DNA of 64,000 nt from Ensifer adhaerens (GTDB lineage: Bacteria; Pseudomonadota; Alphaproteobacteria; Rhizobiales; Rhizobiaceae): positions 1 to 64,000 of the forward strand of contig NZ_LGAP01000002.1 of the NCBI RefSeq assembly GCF_001270265.1, given 5' to 3'. Below, in pieces: positions 36,199-45,253 of this stretch (position 1 is the stretch's first letter; each line of letters opens with the position of its first letter). The translations under genes were made by a program, and so were the position numbers. Below the pieces are notes generated by a model. It made no database searches and was not told where the DNA came from. It worked only from the letters and a program-made list of their open reading frames with translations.

Positions 36199-36305
36199 CC
36201 TAGAGCATTTCCAGGAAAAGTGCGAAGCGGTTTTCCGTCAGGAAATGTGTAGAAACAAAGAGATAGAGCGTTTCTGCGACTCCGTTTAAACCGGAAACGC
36301 TCTAG
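36199..36305 (-). repeat. RIME-like repeat, copy B (inverted relative to copy A)
   Basis: The reverse complement matches copy A at 14376 over about 105 bp with roughly 87% identity by eye. Its right edge (CGCTCTAG) carries the TAG stop codon of the reverse-strand gene at 36302. Confidence 0.75.
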
Positions 36306-36673
36306 AAGCGCGAGAAGCCTTTCAGAGGCGGCATGATCATGCCGCGCCCGTCCTTCATGAACTGGGACACGCCTCTCGCCACTTCCTCGCTCGGATCGCC
36401 ATAGACTTCGAACTTTTCGACAGCGCAATGCTCGGACACGCTCTGGATGTGCGTATCCGACATCTGCCAGTGGCGCAGGACGTCGGCCGAATTTCGATAA
36501 AGCTGGTAGCTGACCGCCCGCATTTCCGTCTCGTCGATGAACGTCCGGACCATCAGTTGCGGCGCGCTTTCTTCCACGAAGTCAACCGCCGCCCGCACCG
36601 CTTCGCGGAAAGGCTGAAGGTGCCCGGCTTTGATCTTCATAACATTTCGAAAGAGCAATTGGTCAGTCACCAT
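36302..36673 (-). CDS. Hypothetical protein, possible ABM-like dimeric alpha/beta barrel
   Basis: This 123-residue protein follows a good ribosome site (GGAGAAAC directly before the ATG at 36673). The pattern RNVMKIKAGHLQPFREAVRAAVDFVEE, then VRTFIDETEMRAVSYQLYRNSADVLRHWQMSD suggests the antibiotic-biosynthesis-monooxygenase-type fold, but no catalytic motif is clear. Its TAG stop lies inside the RIME copy B, so the repeat has set, and perhaps trimmed or extended, the C-terminus. Confidence 0.6.
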   Translation of the reverse strand: MVTDQLLFRNVMKIKAGHLQPFREAVRAAVDFVEESAPQLMVRTFIDETEMRAVSYQLYRNSADVLRHWQMSDTHIQSVSEHCAVEKFEVYGDPSEEVARGVSQFMKDGRGMIMPPLKGFSRF

Positions 36674-36917
36674 GTTTCTCCATATCGCTGTACGGAGTGC
36701 CTTATAGAAGCTCAAGTATAGTTTAGGTCAATCTGTCAACGGCAAGATCTCGCATCAGACTTTGGTCTTGCAGGGCGGGCACCTACGTCGAAAACCTCGC
36801 GGAACCTAAGTCTGTGTCCCGCCGCCCTGGAAAGCCCTACCATACGAGAACTCGAAATCGACCATCTCGGGACAGATCGAGCCGACAGCAACGGGCAACC
36901 AGGCTGAGGAGGGGGCA

Positions 36918-38267
36918 ATGGACTACGATGTCTTTTTTACCAACGCCCTGGAGGGACTGCGCCAGGAAGGGCGATATCGCATCTTTGCCGATATTGAACG
37001 CATGGCCGGCGCGTTTCCGCATGCAAGGCTCCACGAGGGAGACCGTGCGCGCGAGGTGATCGTCTGGTGTTCGAACGATTACCTCGGGATGGGACAGCAC
37101 GAAAAAGTCCGTCGCGCCATGCACCAGTCGCTGGACCTCTCCGGTGCCGGCGCCGGCGGCACTCGCAACATCGCAGGCACGAACCACGCGCACGTCTTGC
37201 TCGAGCGCGAACTGGCGGACCTTCACGGCAAGGAGGCAGCACTACTGTTTACGTCCGGCTATGTCTCGAACTGGGCGGCGCTGTCGACGCTCGCGGCCAA
37301 GCTGCCCGATTGCGTCGTTGTGTCCGATGCCGGAAATCACGCTTCGATGATCGAAGGCATCCGCCATTCACGGGCGGACTACCGGATTTTCAAGCATAAC
37401 AATCCGGACGATCTCGCCCGCTGCCTGCGGGAGGTGGAGCCGGATCGGCCCAAGTTGGTCGCGTTCGAATCCGTCTACTCGATGGACGGTGACATCGCCC
37501 CCATCAAGGAGCTTTGCGACGTTGCCGACGACTACAATGCCATGACCTATCTGGACGAAGTCCATGCGGTGGGGCTCTATGGCCGCCGCGGGGCCGGCGT
37601 CGCCGAACGCGACGGCGTCATGGATCGCCTGACCATCGTTCAAGGCACGCTTGGAAAGGCGTTCGGGGTCGTCGGAGGCTATATTGCCTCCACGGGACCG
37701 ATCGTCGATTTCGTGCGGTCCTTCGCCTCCGGTTTCATCTTCACGACCGCACTGCCGCCGATGCTGGCAGCCGGCGCCCTGGCTTCGGTGCGACATCTGA
37801 AAGACAGCCAGAGCGAGCGCAGGGCGCATCAGGACAGGGTGCGTGTGCTGCGCGACAAGCTGGACGCAGCCGGTATCCCGCATATGCACAATCCGAGCCA
37901 TATCGTTCCGGTCGTCGTCGGCGACGCGGCGAAATGCCGGGCCGTTTCCGATCGGTTGCTCGATGGCTTCGACATCTACATACAGCCGATCAACTATCCG
38001 ACCGTCCCGCGCGGCACCGAAAGGCTGAGGATCACCCCGTCGCCGCTGCACACTTACGAAGACATCGACTATCTCGTCGACGCACTTGATGCGGTCTGGT
38101 CGGAGCACCATCTCGCCCGCACCCGGCCGATCGGACCGACGATGCCCCGCTGGCGGATCGCAAGCAAACAACCGCTGCCCGACCCGGCGCTATGCCAGGG
38201 TTGTCGCGAACTGATGGCGCTGGTGCCCTCGGCAGAAGAGCCCGCAGCCCACGAGATGCACTCATAG
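36918..38267 (+). CDS. hemA: 5-aminolevulinate synthase (HemA), C-terminally extended
   Basis: This 449-residue alpha-oxoamine synthase has ALAS motifs: [59 protein letters not shown] and the PLP lysine Lys247 in [12 protein letters not shown]. It condenses glycine and succinyl-CoA to 5-aminolevulinate, the first tetrapyrrole precursor. The family is usually about 405 residues; here a roughly 40-residue tail follows, with a CQGC pair. AGGAGGGGGCA precedes the ATG. It is followed 17 bases later by an RND adaptor gene, an unusual partner. It could be the housekeeping enzyme or a paralogue. Confidence 0.9.
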   Translation: MDYDVFFTNALEGLRQEGRYRIFADIERMAGAFPHARLHEGDRAREVIVWCSNDYLGMGQHEKVRRAMHQSLDLSGAGAGGTRNIAGTNHAHVLLERELADLHGKEAALLFTSGYVSNWAALSTLAAKLPDCVVVSDAGNHASMIEGIRHSRADYRIFKHNNPDDLARCLREVEPDRPKLVAFESVYSMDGDIAPIKELCDVADDYNAMTYLDEVHAVGLYGRRGAGVAERDGVMDRLTIVQGTLGKAFGVVGGYIASTGPIVDFVRSFASGFIFTTALPPMLAAGALASVRHLKDSQSERRAHQDRVRVLRDKLDAAGIPHMHNPSHIVPVVVGDAAKCRAVSDRLLDGFDIYIQPINYPTVPRGTERLRITPSPLHTYEDIDYLVDALDAVWSEHHLARTRPIGPTMPRWRIASKQPLPDPALCQGCRELMALVPSAEEPAAHEMHS

Positions 38268-38284
38268 GCGCAAGAGGTGTCGTC

Positions 38285-39610
38285 ATGATCCGCAGACGAC
38301 CAACACGTTTCGAGGCACCGCCGTCGGCCAGAAAGCCTGCAGCCGCGCCGAGGGCGGAAAGCGGGCGGCGCCGAAAGATCGGTTCCGTCGCACTCGTGGC
38401 CTTTGCGACCTTGCTTGCGGCGGCTTGCCCGATGGTTGTCGGCAACCTCTCCTCGACCGCAGGTTCGGCAATGGCAGTCGCCACGGGAACCGGGCCCGCC
38501 TCGGCGCTCGATGGCGCAGGCGCCGCGGTGATGAGCGTATCGGTCGTCAATGCCTCACCCAGCGCCCTCACGACAACAAGCACCGTTTCCGGGTCGATCG
38601 TGGCGCGAGAAGACGTGCTCGTGGGAACGGAAAGCGAGGGCGCCGGCATTCGGTCCCTCCTGGTCGAAGAAGGCGATGCCGTACAGGAGGGCCAGGTGCT
38701 GGCCGTCCTGACGTCCGACCTCGACGAGATTGCCCTGGCGATGAACGACGTCGAGATCGAGCGCGCCAACGCCCTGCTGACCCAAAGCGAGAGTACAATC
38801 TCGCTTGCGCAAACGAACCTCGATCTCGCCAGCAAGGCACTGGCGCGCGCCCACCCGCTATCAAAATCCGGGGTGACGTCCCTCGACGTTCTGGAGCAGC
38901 GCGAGGCAGATGTGCTTGTCGCCGAGGCCAAGCTCGCAACCGCGCAACAGGCGAAACGCGTAGCCCTGGCGGAGCGGGCCATCGCAATGGTCAAACACCG
39001 CGAACTGACCGCACGCCTCGAAAGAACGCGCGTGCGCGCGCCCACTTCAGGCATCATCGTCGAGCGGTTCGCGCGTGTGGGCGACATATCCACGGGCAAG
39101 GCGCCACTGTTTCGCATCGCCAAGGATGGACTTTTCGAACTCGAGGCATTGGTTCCCATGCGCATGATGGATCGGGTCGGGCCTGCCACGGCAGCGTCCG
39201 TCTCTATCTCGGGCATGGCGGCACCCCTCGCCGGCACCGTCCGGCATCTTTCGCCGCGGATCGAACAGAACACCAGAATGGCACGGGTCCGCATTGCGCT
39301 TCCAGCGGCCGCCACGCCCAGGCTCGGCGCATTTGCACGCGCGGAAGTCCGAACCACAGAGCAGCTACAGATCGTTCTGCCGCTCAGCGCCGTCCAGTCC
39401 ACCACCGATGGCAGTCAGGTGCTGTTGGTTGCAAACGGAACCGTCGAAACGCGAGCTGTCGTCACCGGTCGCAGAACAGCTGAGGCTGTTCAGATCGTGT
39501 CTGGCGTGTCGGCCGGCGAGCAGGTCATCCTGCGGTCGGGAAGCCTGGTGCGCGCCGGCATGCGCGTCACGGCAGTCCTTCCCGCCGCCGTCATCGCCTC
39601 AAGCTGGTGA
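38285..39610 (+). CDS. RND efflux periplasmic adaptor (membrane fusion protein)
   Basis: This 441-residue protein has a basic N-terminus and one hydrophobic anchor (about residues 34-55). Next come the barrel-sandwich half-motifs (SLLVEEGDAVQEGQVLAVLTSDLDE), an alpha-hairpin (about 150-240) and the second lipoyl half (RVRAPTSGIIVERFARVGD). It bridges the inner-membrane pump to an outer-membrane channel, which is not encoded nearby. AGAGGTG precedes the ATG at 38285, 17 bases after hemA. Confidence 0.85.
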   Translation: MIRRRPTRFEAPPSARKPAAAPRAESGRRRKIGSVALVAFATLLAAACPMVVGNLSSTAGSAMAVATGTGPASALDGAGAAVMSVSVVNASPSALTTTSTVSGSIVAREDVLVGTESEGAGIRSLLVEEGDAVQEGQVLAVLTSDLDEIALAMNDVEIERANALLTQSESTISLAQTNLDLASKALARAHPLSKSGVTSLDVLEQREADVLVAEAKLATAQQAKRVALAERAIAMVKHRELTARLERTRVRAPTSGIIVERFARVGDISTGKAPLFRIAKDGLFELEALVPMRMMDRVGPATAASVSISGMAAPLAGTVRHLSPRIEQNTRMARVRIALPAAATPRLGAFARAEVRTTEQLQIVLPLSAVQSTTDGSQVLLVANGTVETRAVVTGRRTAEAVQIVSGVSAGEQVILRSGSLVRAGMRVTAVLPAAVIASSW

Positions 39611-39618
39611 GGCATTCG

Positions 39619-42600
39619 ATGGCGATCAACGTCTCGAAATGGTCGATCGAGCGTCCCGCCGTCGGCATCGCACTGTTTCTCGTGTTGACGGCGATGGGAT
39701 GGCTGTCTCTGACCTCGCTGCCGGTCAACCGCTTCCCGGACATGGAGCTTCCGGTCGTCACCGTCCAGTTGCACCAGCAGGCCGCGTCGCCGAGCGATCT
39801 CGAAACACAGGTGGCACGGAAGGTCGAAGACGCCTTCGAGGACATCGAAGGGCTTGAGCGGCTGGATGCCACAATCAGCGACGGCAGCGTCAGCTTGACG
39901 GCGGAGTTCGCGGCCTATGTCGCGCCGAACGTCGCCCTCGATCGGATACAGGCCGCGATGCTGGCGGTCCGGGTCCAGCTGCCGGCGACACTGGACGAGC
40001 CTTCGATCGAGCTTTCCAACATACGCAGGCTGGCAATAGCGACCTATGCTGTGCGCTCCGACCAGTTGTCGCTGCCGGCGATCTCCAGGCGCGTCGATGA
40101 CCGCATCCGCCCCGCTCTGGAGAAAGTACCGGGCGTCGGCAGGATTGCCCGGGTGGGCGGCAGCGAACGCGAGATCAGGGTCTGGCTGCAGCGAGACGAA
40201 ATGGTCGCCCGTGGCCTCGCTCCCCAGGACGTCAGTCGGGCGCTGCGCGCGGTGAGCGACAACCAGGCGGCCGGTACGGTGAAGACCGCCGGTTTCGATG
40301 AGCCGGTCCGCACCATGTCGGCACCGGTTTCAATCGAGGATCTCGGGACGTTTCCTGTCAGAAGCAGCATCGGCTCCAGCGACCGGCTCTCGGACATAGC
40401 CAGGATCGAGGATGCCTGGAGCGTGCCTTCGGGTTTCGCAACGCTCGATGCCGATCCGATCGTCGCCCTGTCGATCTTTGCCGAAAAGCGGGCCAACGAG
40501 GTGGAGACGTTCGAGCGGATCAGAGACGCCGTTCAGCGTATGGACGATGCTGACACCATGGTGCAGCTGACGCTGCTCGACGAAAATGCCAGCTACACCA
40601 GTAACAATTTCACCAGCACGATGCGAACCATGGCCGAAGGCGCACTGTGCACCGTCGCGGTCATCTTTCTGTTCCTGCGAGATCGCCGCTCGACGCTCAT
40701 TGCTGCCATCGGTCTGCCGCTGGCGGTGGTCCCGACCTTTCTTGCCATGGAAGCGCTCGGCTTCTCTCTCAATCTCGTTTCCCTGCTCGGCCTGACGCTG
40801 GCGATCGGCCTTTTAGTCGATGACACCATCGTCGAGATCGAGAACGTGTCGCGCCACCGTGAGATGGGAAAGACAATCTGGCGCGCGGTCATCGATGCGA
40901 CGGAAGAGATCGGCGGCTCGGTCATCGCCATATCGCTGACGGTTGTCGCGGTTTTCCTGCCGCTTGCGCTGATCGAGGGTTTGCCCGGGCGATACTTCCG
41001 GGAGTTCGGAATGACCGTTGCCGTTGCGACGCTTCTCTCGTTGCTGGTCGCACGACTGATCACACCCTTGCTGGCAGTGACGCTCCTGAAGACTGTGCCT
41101 TCCGGCAAGCACGGCGAACCCGGAAACATCCATAGGCTCTATTCGCGGCTGCTGCGGCTATCGACCCGCCGGCAGGCCATCCCATTCAGGCGCCGCGGCA
41201 TCCATCTCGACATGACGCATGTGACCGTCGCGCTCGGCCTGCTTTCGGTCGCGATACCATTCCTGACGGTGCTGCCGGCCTTGCCGCGCGGGTTCATCCC
41301 CACGGAAGACGGCACGCGCCTGACTTTCGCAATCGATATGGCGGACGGTGCCAGCGCAACGTCGATGATGCAGAAGTCCCTGGAGGTCGCACGCTCGCTG
41401 AAGAGCGACGCCGATGTCCAGCATATCTACGCCTACCGTGGCGGTTCCAATATCGGTCGGTCGAACCAACAGTCTTTCATCGTTCAATTGATGCTGACGC
41501 CTCCCGGTGAGCGTATTCGGACCCGCCAGGACGTGGCGGCGGATGTCGCCCGGCGGCTCGCAAGCATTGCCGATATCCGCGGCAGCGAAGTGGGGTTGAC
41601 CGGCAGCCGCCAGTTTTCGCTGACGCTCCTGGGAAACGAGCCCGAAAGCCTGGAGCAGGTAAGTGACAGCCTAGCCTCGGCGATGGCGCAAATGCCTGCA
41701 TTTCGAACCGTGACGTCTCTTCGCCCCGCCCTTCGGCCGGAACTGCAGCTCATGCCCGACCGGGACCTCGTTTCCGAGCTCGGCATCAGTCTCGACGCGC
41801 TGTCGGACGCAGTGCGTGTGGCCACCGTCGGAGATATCAGCCGCGAACTTGCACATATCGATCTGCAGGGTCGCCGGGTCCCCGTTCGGGTTCAGGTGGA
41901 GGCTGGAGATGGCGGCGACATTTCGCTGCTAGAAAGCATGCCGCTCAGGACGGCCGACGGAAACGTCGTGCCGCTGGCCGCAGTCGCAGAGATCGTCACA
42001 GGTTTCGGCCCAGACGAGATCACACGGCGCGACGGGTTGCGGCGTATCGATCTTGCGGCTGACCTGAACGGATCGGCTTCGTCAGGCACTGCCCTATCGG
42101 CAGTGATGGCCTGGATCGAAAAGAACCCCTTGCCGGAGGGCGTCAGTCTGCAGCCAACGGGAGAGACCCTGTCAATGCAGGACTTCTTTTCAAGCTTCTT
42201 CCGCGCGGCGCTGCTTGGGCTCGCTGCGGTGTTCGCAATCCTGCTGGTGCTCTTCGGCAATCCATTCCAACCGCTGACAATCCTGTTGTCTCTGCCGCTG
42301 GCCCTGTCCGGCGGGATCCTGGCGCTTGCCATCACCGGAAACGGCGTGACAATGCCGGTGCTGATCGGCGCGCTGATGTTGATGGGCATTGTCGCCAAGA
42401 ACGCCATCCTGATCGTCGATCTCTCGGGCCGGCTAATTAGCGAGGGCCACGCCCCCCGCGAGGCTGTGGTTTCTGCGGCCGAACAGCGCGCACGCCCCGT
42501 GGTCATGACCACGGCGGCCATGATTGCCGGGATGATCCCCGTATCCCTCGGCATTGGCGACGGCGGTGCGTTCCGCGCACCGATGGCGATCGTCGTCATC

Positions 42601-42738
42601 GGCGGCCTGCTCGCTTCGACGGCCCTTTCGTTGCTTTTCGTGCCGGCGCTCTTCCTGCGCGTTCACGCTCTGCAAGTCGTTTTCGCAAGGTTTGTCGGCG
42701 CCACGCCGCGCACATCCGCCACCCGATCGCGCAGCTGA
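39619..42738 (+). CDS. RND-family efflux transporter, inner-membrane pump
   Basis: This 1039-residue pump has about twelve hydrophobic segments and two large periplasmic loops. Recognisable parts are the N-terminal ERPAVGIALFLVLTAMGWLS, the TM4 proton-relay region LAIGLLVDDTIVEIENVSRH and the second-half KNAILIVDLSGRL. It should export lipophilic or amphiphilic compounds, driven by protons. The ATG at 39619 has TGAGG 6 bases upstream; a GTG at 39607 overlapping the adaptor stop is an alternative. AcrB/MexF-type in length. Confidence 0.9.
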   Translation: MAINVSKWSIERPAVGIALFLVLTAMGWLSLTSLPVNRFPDMELPVVTVQLHQQAASPSDLETQVARKVEDAFEDIEGLERLDATISDGSVSLTAEFAAYVAPNVALDRIQAAMLAVRVQLPATLDEPSIELSNIRRLAIATYAVRSDQLSLPAISRRVDDRIRPALEKVPGVGRIARVGGSEREIRVWLQRDEMVARGLAPQDVSRALRAVSDNQAAGTVKTAGFDEPVRTMSAPVSIEDLGTFPVRSSIGSSDRLSDIARIEDAWSVPSGFATLDADPIVALSIFAEKRANEVETFERIRDAVQRMDDADTMVQLTLLDENASYTSNNFTSTMRTMAEGALCTVAVIFLFLRDRRSTLIAAIGLPLAVVPTFLAMEALGFSLNLVSLLGLTLAIGLLVDDTIVEIENVSRHREMGKTIWRAVIDATEEIGGSVIAISLTVVAVFLPLALIEGLPGRYFREFGMTVAVATLLSLLVARLITPLLAVTLLKTVPSGKHGEPGNIHRLYSRLLRLSTRRQAIPFRRRGIHLDMTHVTVALGLLSVAIPFLTVLPALPRGFIPTEDGTRLTFAIDMADGASATSMMQKSLEVARSLKSDADVQHIYAYRGGSNIGRSNQQSFIVQLMLTPPGERIRTRQDVAADVARRLASIADIRGSEVGLTGSRQFSLTLLGNEPESLEQVSDSLASAMAQMPAFRTVTSLRPALRPELQLMPDRDLVSELGISLDALSDAVRVATVGDISRELAHIDLQGRRVPVRVQVEAGDGGDISLLESMPLRTADGNVVPLAAVAEIVTGFGPDEITRRDGLRRIDLAADLNGSASSGTALSAVMAWIEKNPLPEGVSLQPTGETLSMQDFFSSFFRAALLGLAAVFAILLVLFGNPFQPLTILLSLPLALSGGILALAITGNGVTMPVLIGALMLMGIVAKNAILIVDLSGRLISEGHAPREAVVSAAEQRARPVVMTTAAMIAGMIPVSLGIGDGGAFRAPMAIVVIGGLLASTALSLLFVPALFLRVHALQVVFARFVGATPRTSATRSRS

Positions 42739-42814
42739 CGGTTGTCTCTCCCCAACGTTCCCTCACCCATTCGGTACGGATCGCGCGCGCAACGACACAC
42801 AACCGGTACTCCGC

Positions 42815-43003
42815 ATGATTGTGCCACTGATCATCGCCATCTCTCTGGCTCTGGGGCTCGGCGTCTCCCAGGTTCCCGAGTTCGTCACCCATATGCCCCG
42901 AGCTCTGGCGGACGTGCTGGAATCGGGCGTGGCGACCGGCGGCATCTGCGCGGTCTTCCTCAACTGGCTTCTGCCCGAACGCCAGGAGGAGATCATCGAC
43001 TGA
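42815..43003 (+). pseudogene. C-terminal fragment of an NCS2 xanthine/uracil permease
   Basis: The frame encodes 62 residues (IIAISLALGLGVSQVPEF, then LESGVATGGICAVFLNWLLPE) that match the last transmembrane segments of nucleobase:cation symporter-2 permeases; the rest, about 400 residues, is missing. It lies 76 bases after the RND gene and has no good ribosome site. It is a deletion remnant, or a reading frame kept by chance. Confidence 0.7.
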
Positions 43004-43019
43004 CGATCAGGGGATCAGC

Positions 43020-43062
43020 GCTGCGACCGGCCCGGTTCATGTAAGCGACGGCCGGTCGCAGC
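43020..43062. terminator. Hairpin terminator between permease fragment and the 52-residue gene
   Basis: GCTGCGACCGGCC pairs perfectly with GGCCGGTCGCAGC around a 17-base loop. It lies between converging transcripts and probably ends the hemA-RND operon. No T-run is visible. Confidence 0.6.
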
Positions 43063-43074
43063 TGCCTTCGAAGG

Positions 43075-43233
43075 TCAGTGCCTGCTCGGCGCAACGTCAA
43101 CTGTCGCGCCGTCAATCGCGGAGGCGGCAGCAACAAGCCCTATCAAGGGCGAAGGCTCTTGCGAGCTCAAGTCGTAGATGCAGGGTGCCGCAAAGACGGC
43201 GGCTCCGAGCGTGATGATGATCATCAGCTTCAT
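43075..43233 (-). CDS. 52-residue small exported or membrane protein
   Basis: The ATG at 43233 has a very strong ribosome site (GGAGGGACAA). The N-terminal MKLMIIITLGAAVFAA is hydrophobic and could be a signal peptide or membrane helix, followed by about 35 mostly uncharged residues. No family is recognised. It lies between the permease remnant and ohr. Confidence 0.55.
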   Translation of the reverse strand: MKLMIIITLGAAVFAAPCIYDLSSQEPSPLIGLVAAASAIDGATVDVAPSRH

Positions 43234-43296
43234 TTGTCCCTCCGATAGAGAGGCGTCTGCCTCACCCATTTCCTCGTTCCGCTTTCATCCAAAGAA

Positions 43297-43334
43297 TTGC
43301 TCGCCGCGACGCAAAACCGTTGCGCGGCGAGCAA
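43297..43334 (-). terminator. Terminator hairpin downstream of ohr
   Basis: TTGCTCGCCGCG pairs with CGCGGCGAGCAA around a 14-base loop, 10 bases after the ohr stop on the reverse strand. Confidence 0.6.
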
Positions 43335-43343
43335 CGCCATTGG

Positions 43344-43760
43344 CTAAGCGATCGTCAGCTCGACATTGATGTTGCCGCGCGTCGCCTTGGAATAGGGGCA
43401 GGTCTGGTGCGCCTCTTCAACGAGCGCATTTGCCAGCGCCCGCTCGATGCCCGGCATGTTCACCTTCAGCCGCGCCTGCAGCAGATAGGCGCCATCGGTC
43501 GATCCGAGATCGACCTCGGCAGCCACGGAGAGATCAGTCGGAAGCTTGACGTCGCGCTTTCCCGCCGCCTTGCCAATGGCGCCGATGAAACAGGCGGACC
43601 ATCCGGCCGCGAAGAGCTGCTCGGGATTGGTCCCGGGGTGGGCGCTTCCCGGTGGCGAGAGCTTGATGTCCAGCCGGCCATCATCGCTGCGCGAGGCGCC
43701 GTCGCGGCCGCCGCTGGTGTGCGTCCTACCGGTGTACAAAACCTTGTCGATCTGTGTCAT
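43344..43760 (-). CDS. ohr: Organic hydroperoxide resistance protein (Ohr/OsmC family)
   Basis: This 138-residue OsmC-fold thiol peroxidase has its two reactive cysteines in FAAGWSACFIGAI and HQTCPYSKATRGNI, plus the family opening KVLYTGRTHTSGGRDG. It reduces organic and lipid hydroperoxides. GGAGTGTTCC precedes the ATG. No OhrR gene is adjacent; instead a partial copy of the dyad found at the dipZ promoters lies 97 bases upstream, next to a two-component system. Confidence 0.92.
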   Translation of the reverse strand: MTQIDKVLYTGRTHTSGGRDGASRSDDGRLDIKLSPPGSAHPGTNPEQLFAAGWSACFIGAIGKAAGKRDVKLPTDLSVAAEVDLGSTDGAYLLQARLKVNMPGIERALANALVEEAHQTCPYSKATRGNINVELTIA

Positions 43761-43856
43761 GGAACACTCCGTTTCTGTGTCGCTCCTGGCGACTGCGTTG
43801 ACGGAGAAAGATTTGACCTTCTGAAGTATCCGGCATGTTTCGTAAATCGCCGGAAA

Positions 43857-43901
43857 TGTACCAAAACGTAGCGGCTGCCAGACCTGACACGCAGCATTAC
43901 A
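43857..43901. promoter_or_regulatory. Dyad operator-like site 3, upstream of ohr
   Basis: TGTA (43857), CGTAGCGG (43867) and TACA (43898) stand at the same spacing as in the two sites at 47248-47408. The inner right half-site is degenerate (ACAC where TACA is expected). It ends 97 bp upstream of the ohr start. Confidence 0.45.
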
Positions 43902-43930
43902 AACAGCTTCGACACAGTTTGCCGACGATC

Positions 43931-45253
43931 TCAGCGGATAACGACTTCGGCCGCCAAGCCACCGCCAGCACGATTGTAAAGCCGGACCGAACCGCCGATG
44001 GCCCCGGCCAGTTGCTGGGCAATTGCAAGGCCGAGCCCAGTGCCGCCGGTTTCCCGATTGCGAGATTGCTCGAGCCTGAAGAACGGCTGCATCGCAGCCT
44101 CGAGCATATCGTCCGGAATGCCAGGGCCGCGGTCCATCACCGTGATGGCGACCTCTCCCTCTTCGCTTCGCTCAACGCTGATCTCGGCAGCCCCGGCGAA
44201 TTTCAGGGCGTTGTCGATGAAGTTGGACAGGATCCGGCGCAACGCATGCGGCTTGGTGGATATGGTGCCTTCAACGGCGCTGACGACGCTCACGGACTTT
44301 CCGGTGTCCTGATAATCGTAGGCCAGGCTGTCGACGAACGAGGCGAGATCGATGCGGGAGGTCTTCTCGACATTGCCGTGCGCACTTCGGGCATAGGCGA
44401 TGCCGTCCTGAACCAGGCGTTCGATCTCACGGAGATCCTGCACCAGCTTGTCCCTCTCCGGAGACTCGTCCGCCATGTCGGCGCGAAGTCGCATGCGCGT
44501 GATCGGCGTCTGGAGATCGTGGGAAATGGCGGCAAGGATCTGCACGCGCTCTTCGAGATAATGGGCGATCCGATCGCGCATGGCATTGAAGGCCCGGGCA
44601 GCATGGGCGACCTCGCGTGGGCCTGCCTCGCTCAGGGGCGCGCCCTTCCTGTTCGGGTCCAACGCATCGGCGGCGGCTGCAAGGTCGCCCAAAGGGCGGA
44701 TAACCTGGCGCACGGCAAACCAGACGCAGAGGAGCAGAAGCGCCATCTGGATTGCAAATACGTAGGGCAGCCATTCGGCGATCGGCATGACGCCCCGCGG
44801 CGTCACGTCGATGGTCAAAGGTGCGCCGTCGCTGAGCGTCAGGTGGGCCTGCAATCTCTTGTCGTCACCGGGGATCGCTTCCACCCGCAGCGGAAAGCTG
44901 TGCCCGGCCGCCTCCTCGATCTTGGCAGCGATCTCCGCGCCGCGGCTCGACAGATCCGGCACGCCGGGAAGGCCCGGTCCCAGCACGAAACGATAGCTTC
45001 CGCGGCTGAGGCGATCGAGCCAGCCCGCCCTCTCCTCTGCCGGCAGCCGATCGAGAATGGCGATCGATGTTGCAATGTCGGTCTCCAGCGTGCCGAGCAT
45101 GACCGCTTTGGCCGACATGTAGCGTTCGAGAAAGAGAATGCTGAAGGAAAGGCCGTAGGCGATGGCCAGCCCTGCGAGCAGAACGAGGAAAAGTCGGGCG
45201 CGCAAGGTGCTTGGCCAGTGCCATCTGATGCCCGATGTGACGCCCAAGCTCAT
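43931..45253 (-). CDS. Sensor histidine kinase, EnvZ/CpxA type
   Basis: This 440-residue membrane kinase has a first TM helix at about residues 18-38, a periplasmic sensor of about 120 residues, and a second TM at about 160-182. A HAMP domain follows, then HisKA with the phospho-acceptor His in AAISHDLQTPITRMRLRAD and a HATPase with N, G1, F and G2 boxes (NFIDNALKF, DRGPGIPDD, PFFRLEQ, GGTGLGLAI). The start overlaps the response regulator stop (ATGA). The sensed signal is unknown; neighbours suggest peroxide or envelope redox stress. Confidence 0.92.
   Translation of the reverse strand: MSLGVTSGIRWHWPSTLRARLFLVLLAGLAIAYGLSFSILFLERYMSAKAVMLGTLETDIATSIAILDRLPAEERAGWLDRLSRGSYRFVLGPGLPGVPDLSSRGAEIAAKIEEAAGHSFPLRVEAIPGDDKRLQAHLTLSDGAPLTIDVTPRGVMPIAEWLPYVFAIQMALLLLCVWFAVRQVIRPLGDLAAAADALDPNRKGAPLSEAGPREVAHAARAFNAMRDRIAHYLEERVQILAAISHDLQTPITRMRLRADMADESPERDKLVQDLREIERLVQDGIAYARSAHGNVEKTSRIDLASFVDSLAYDYQDTGKSVSVVSAVEGTISTKPHALRRILSNFIDNALKFAGAAEISVERSEEGEVAITVMDRGPGIPDDMLEAAMQPFFRLEQSRNRETGGTGLGLAIAQQLAGAIGGSVRLYNRAGGGLAAEVVIR

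Noticed and set aside
36302-36715. Longer start for the 123-residue protein
   Set aside because: GGAGAAAC directly precedes the ATG at 36673; the 14 extra residues have no ribosome site.
39607-39618. GTG start for the RND pump overlapping the adaptor stop
   Set aside because: The ATG at 39619 has better spacing to TGAGG and gives the usual short N-terminus; the GTG remains possible.
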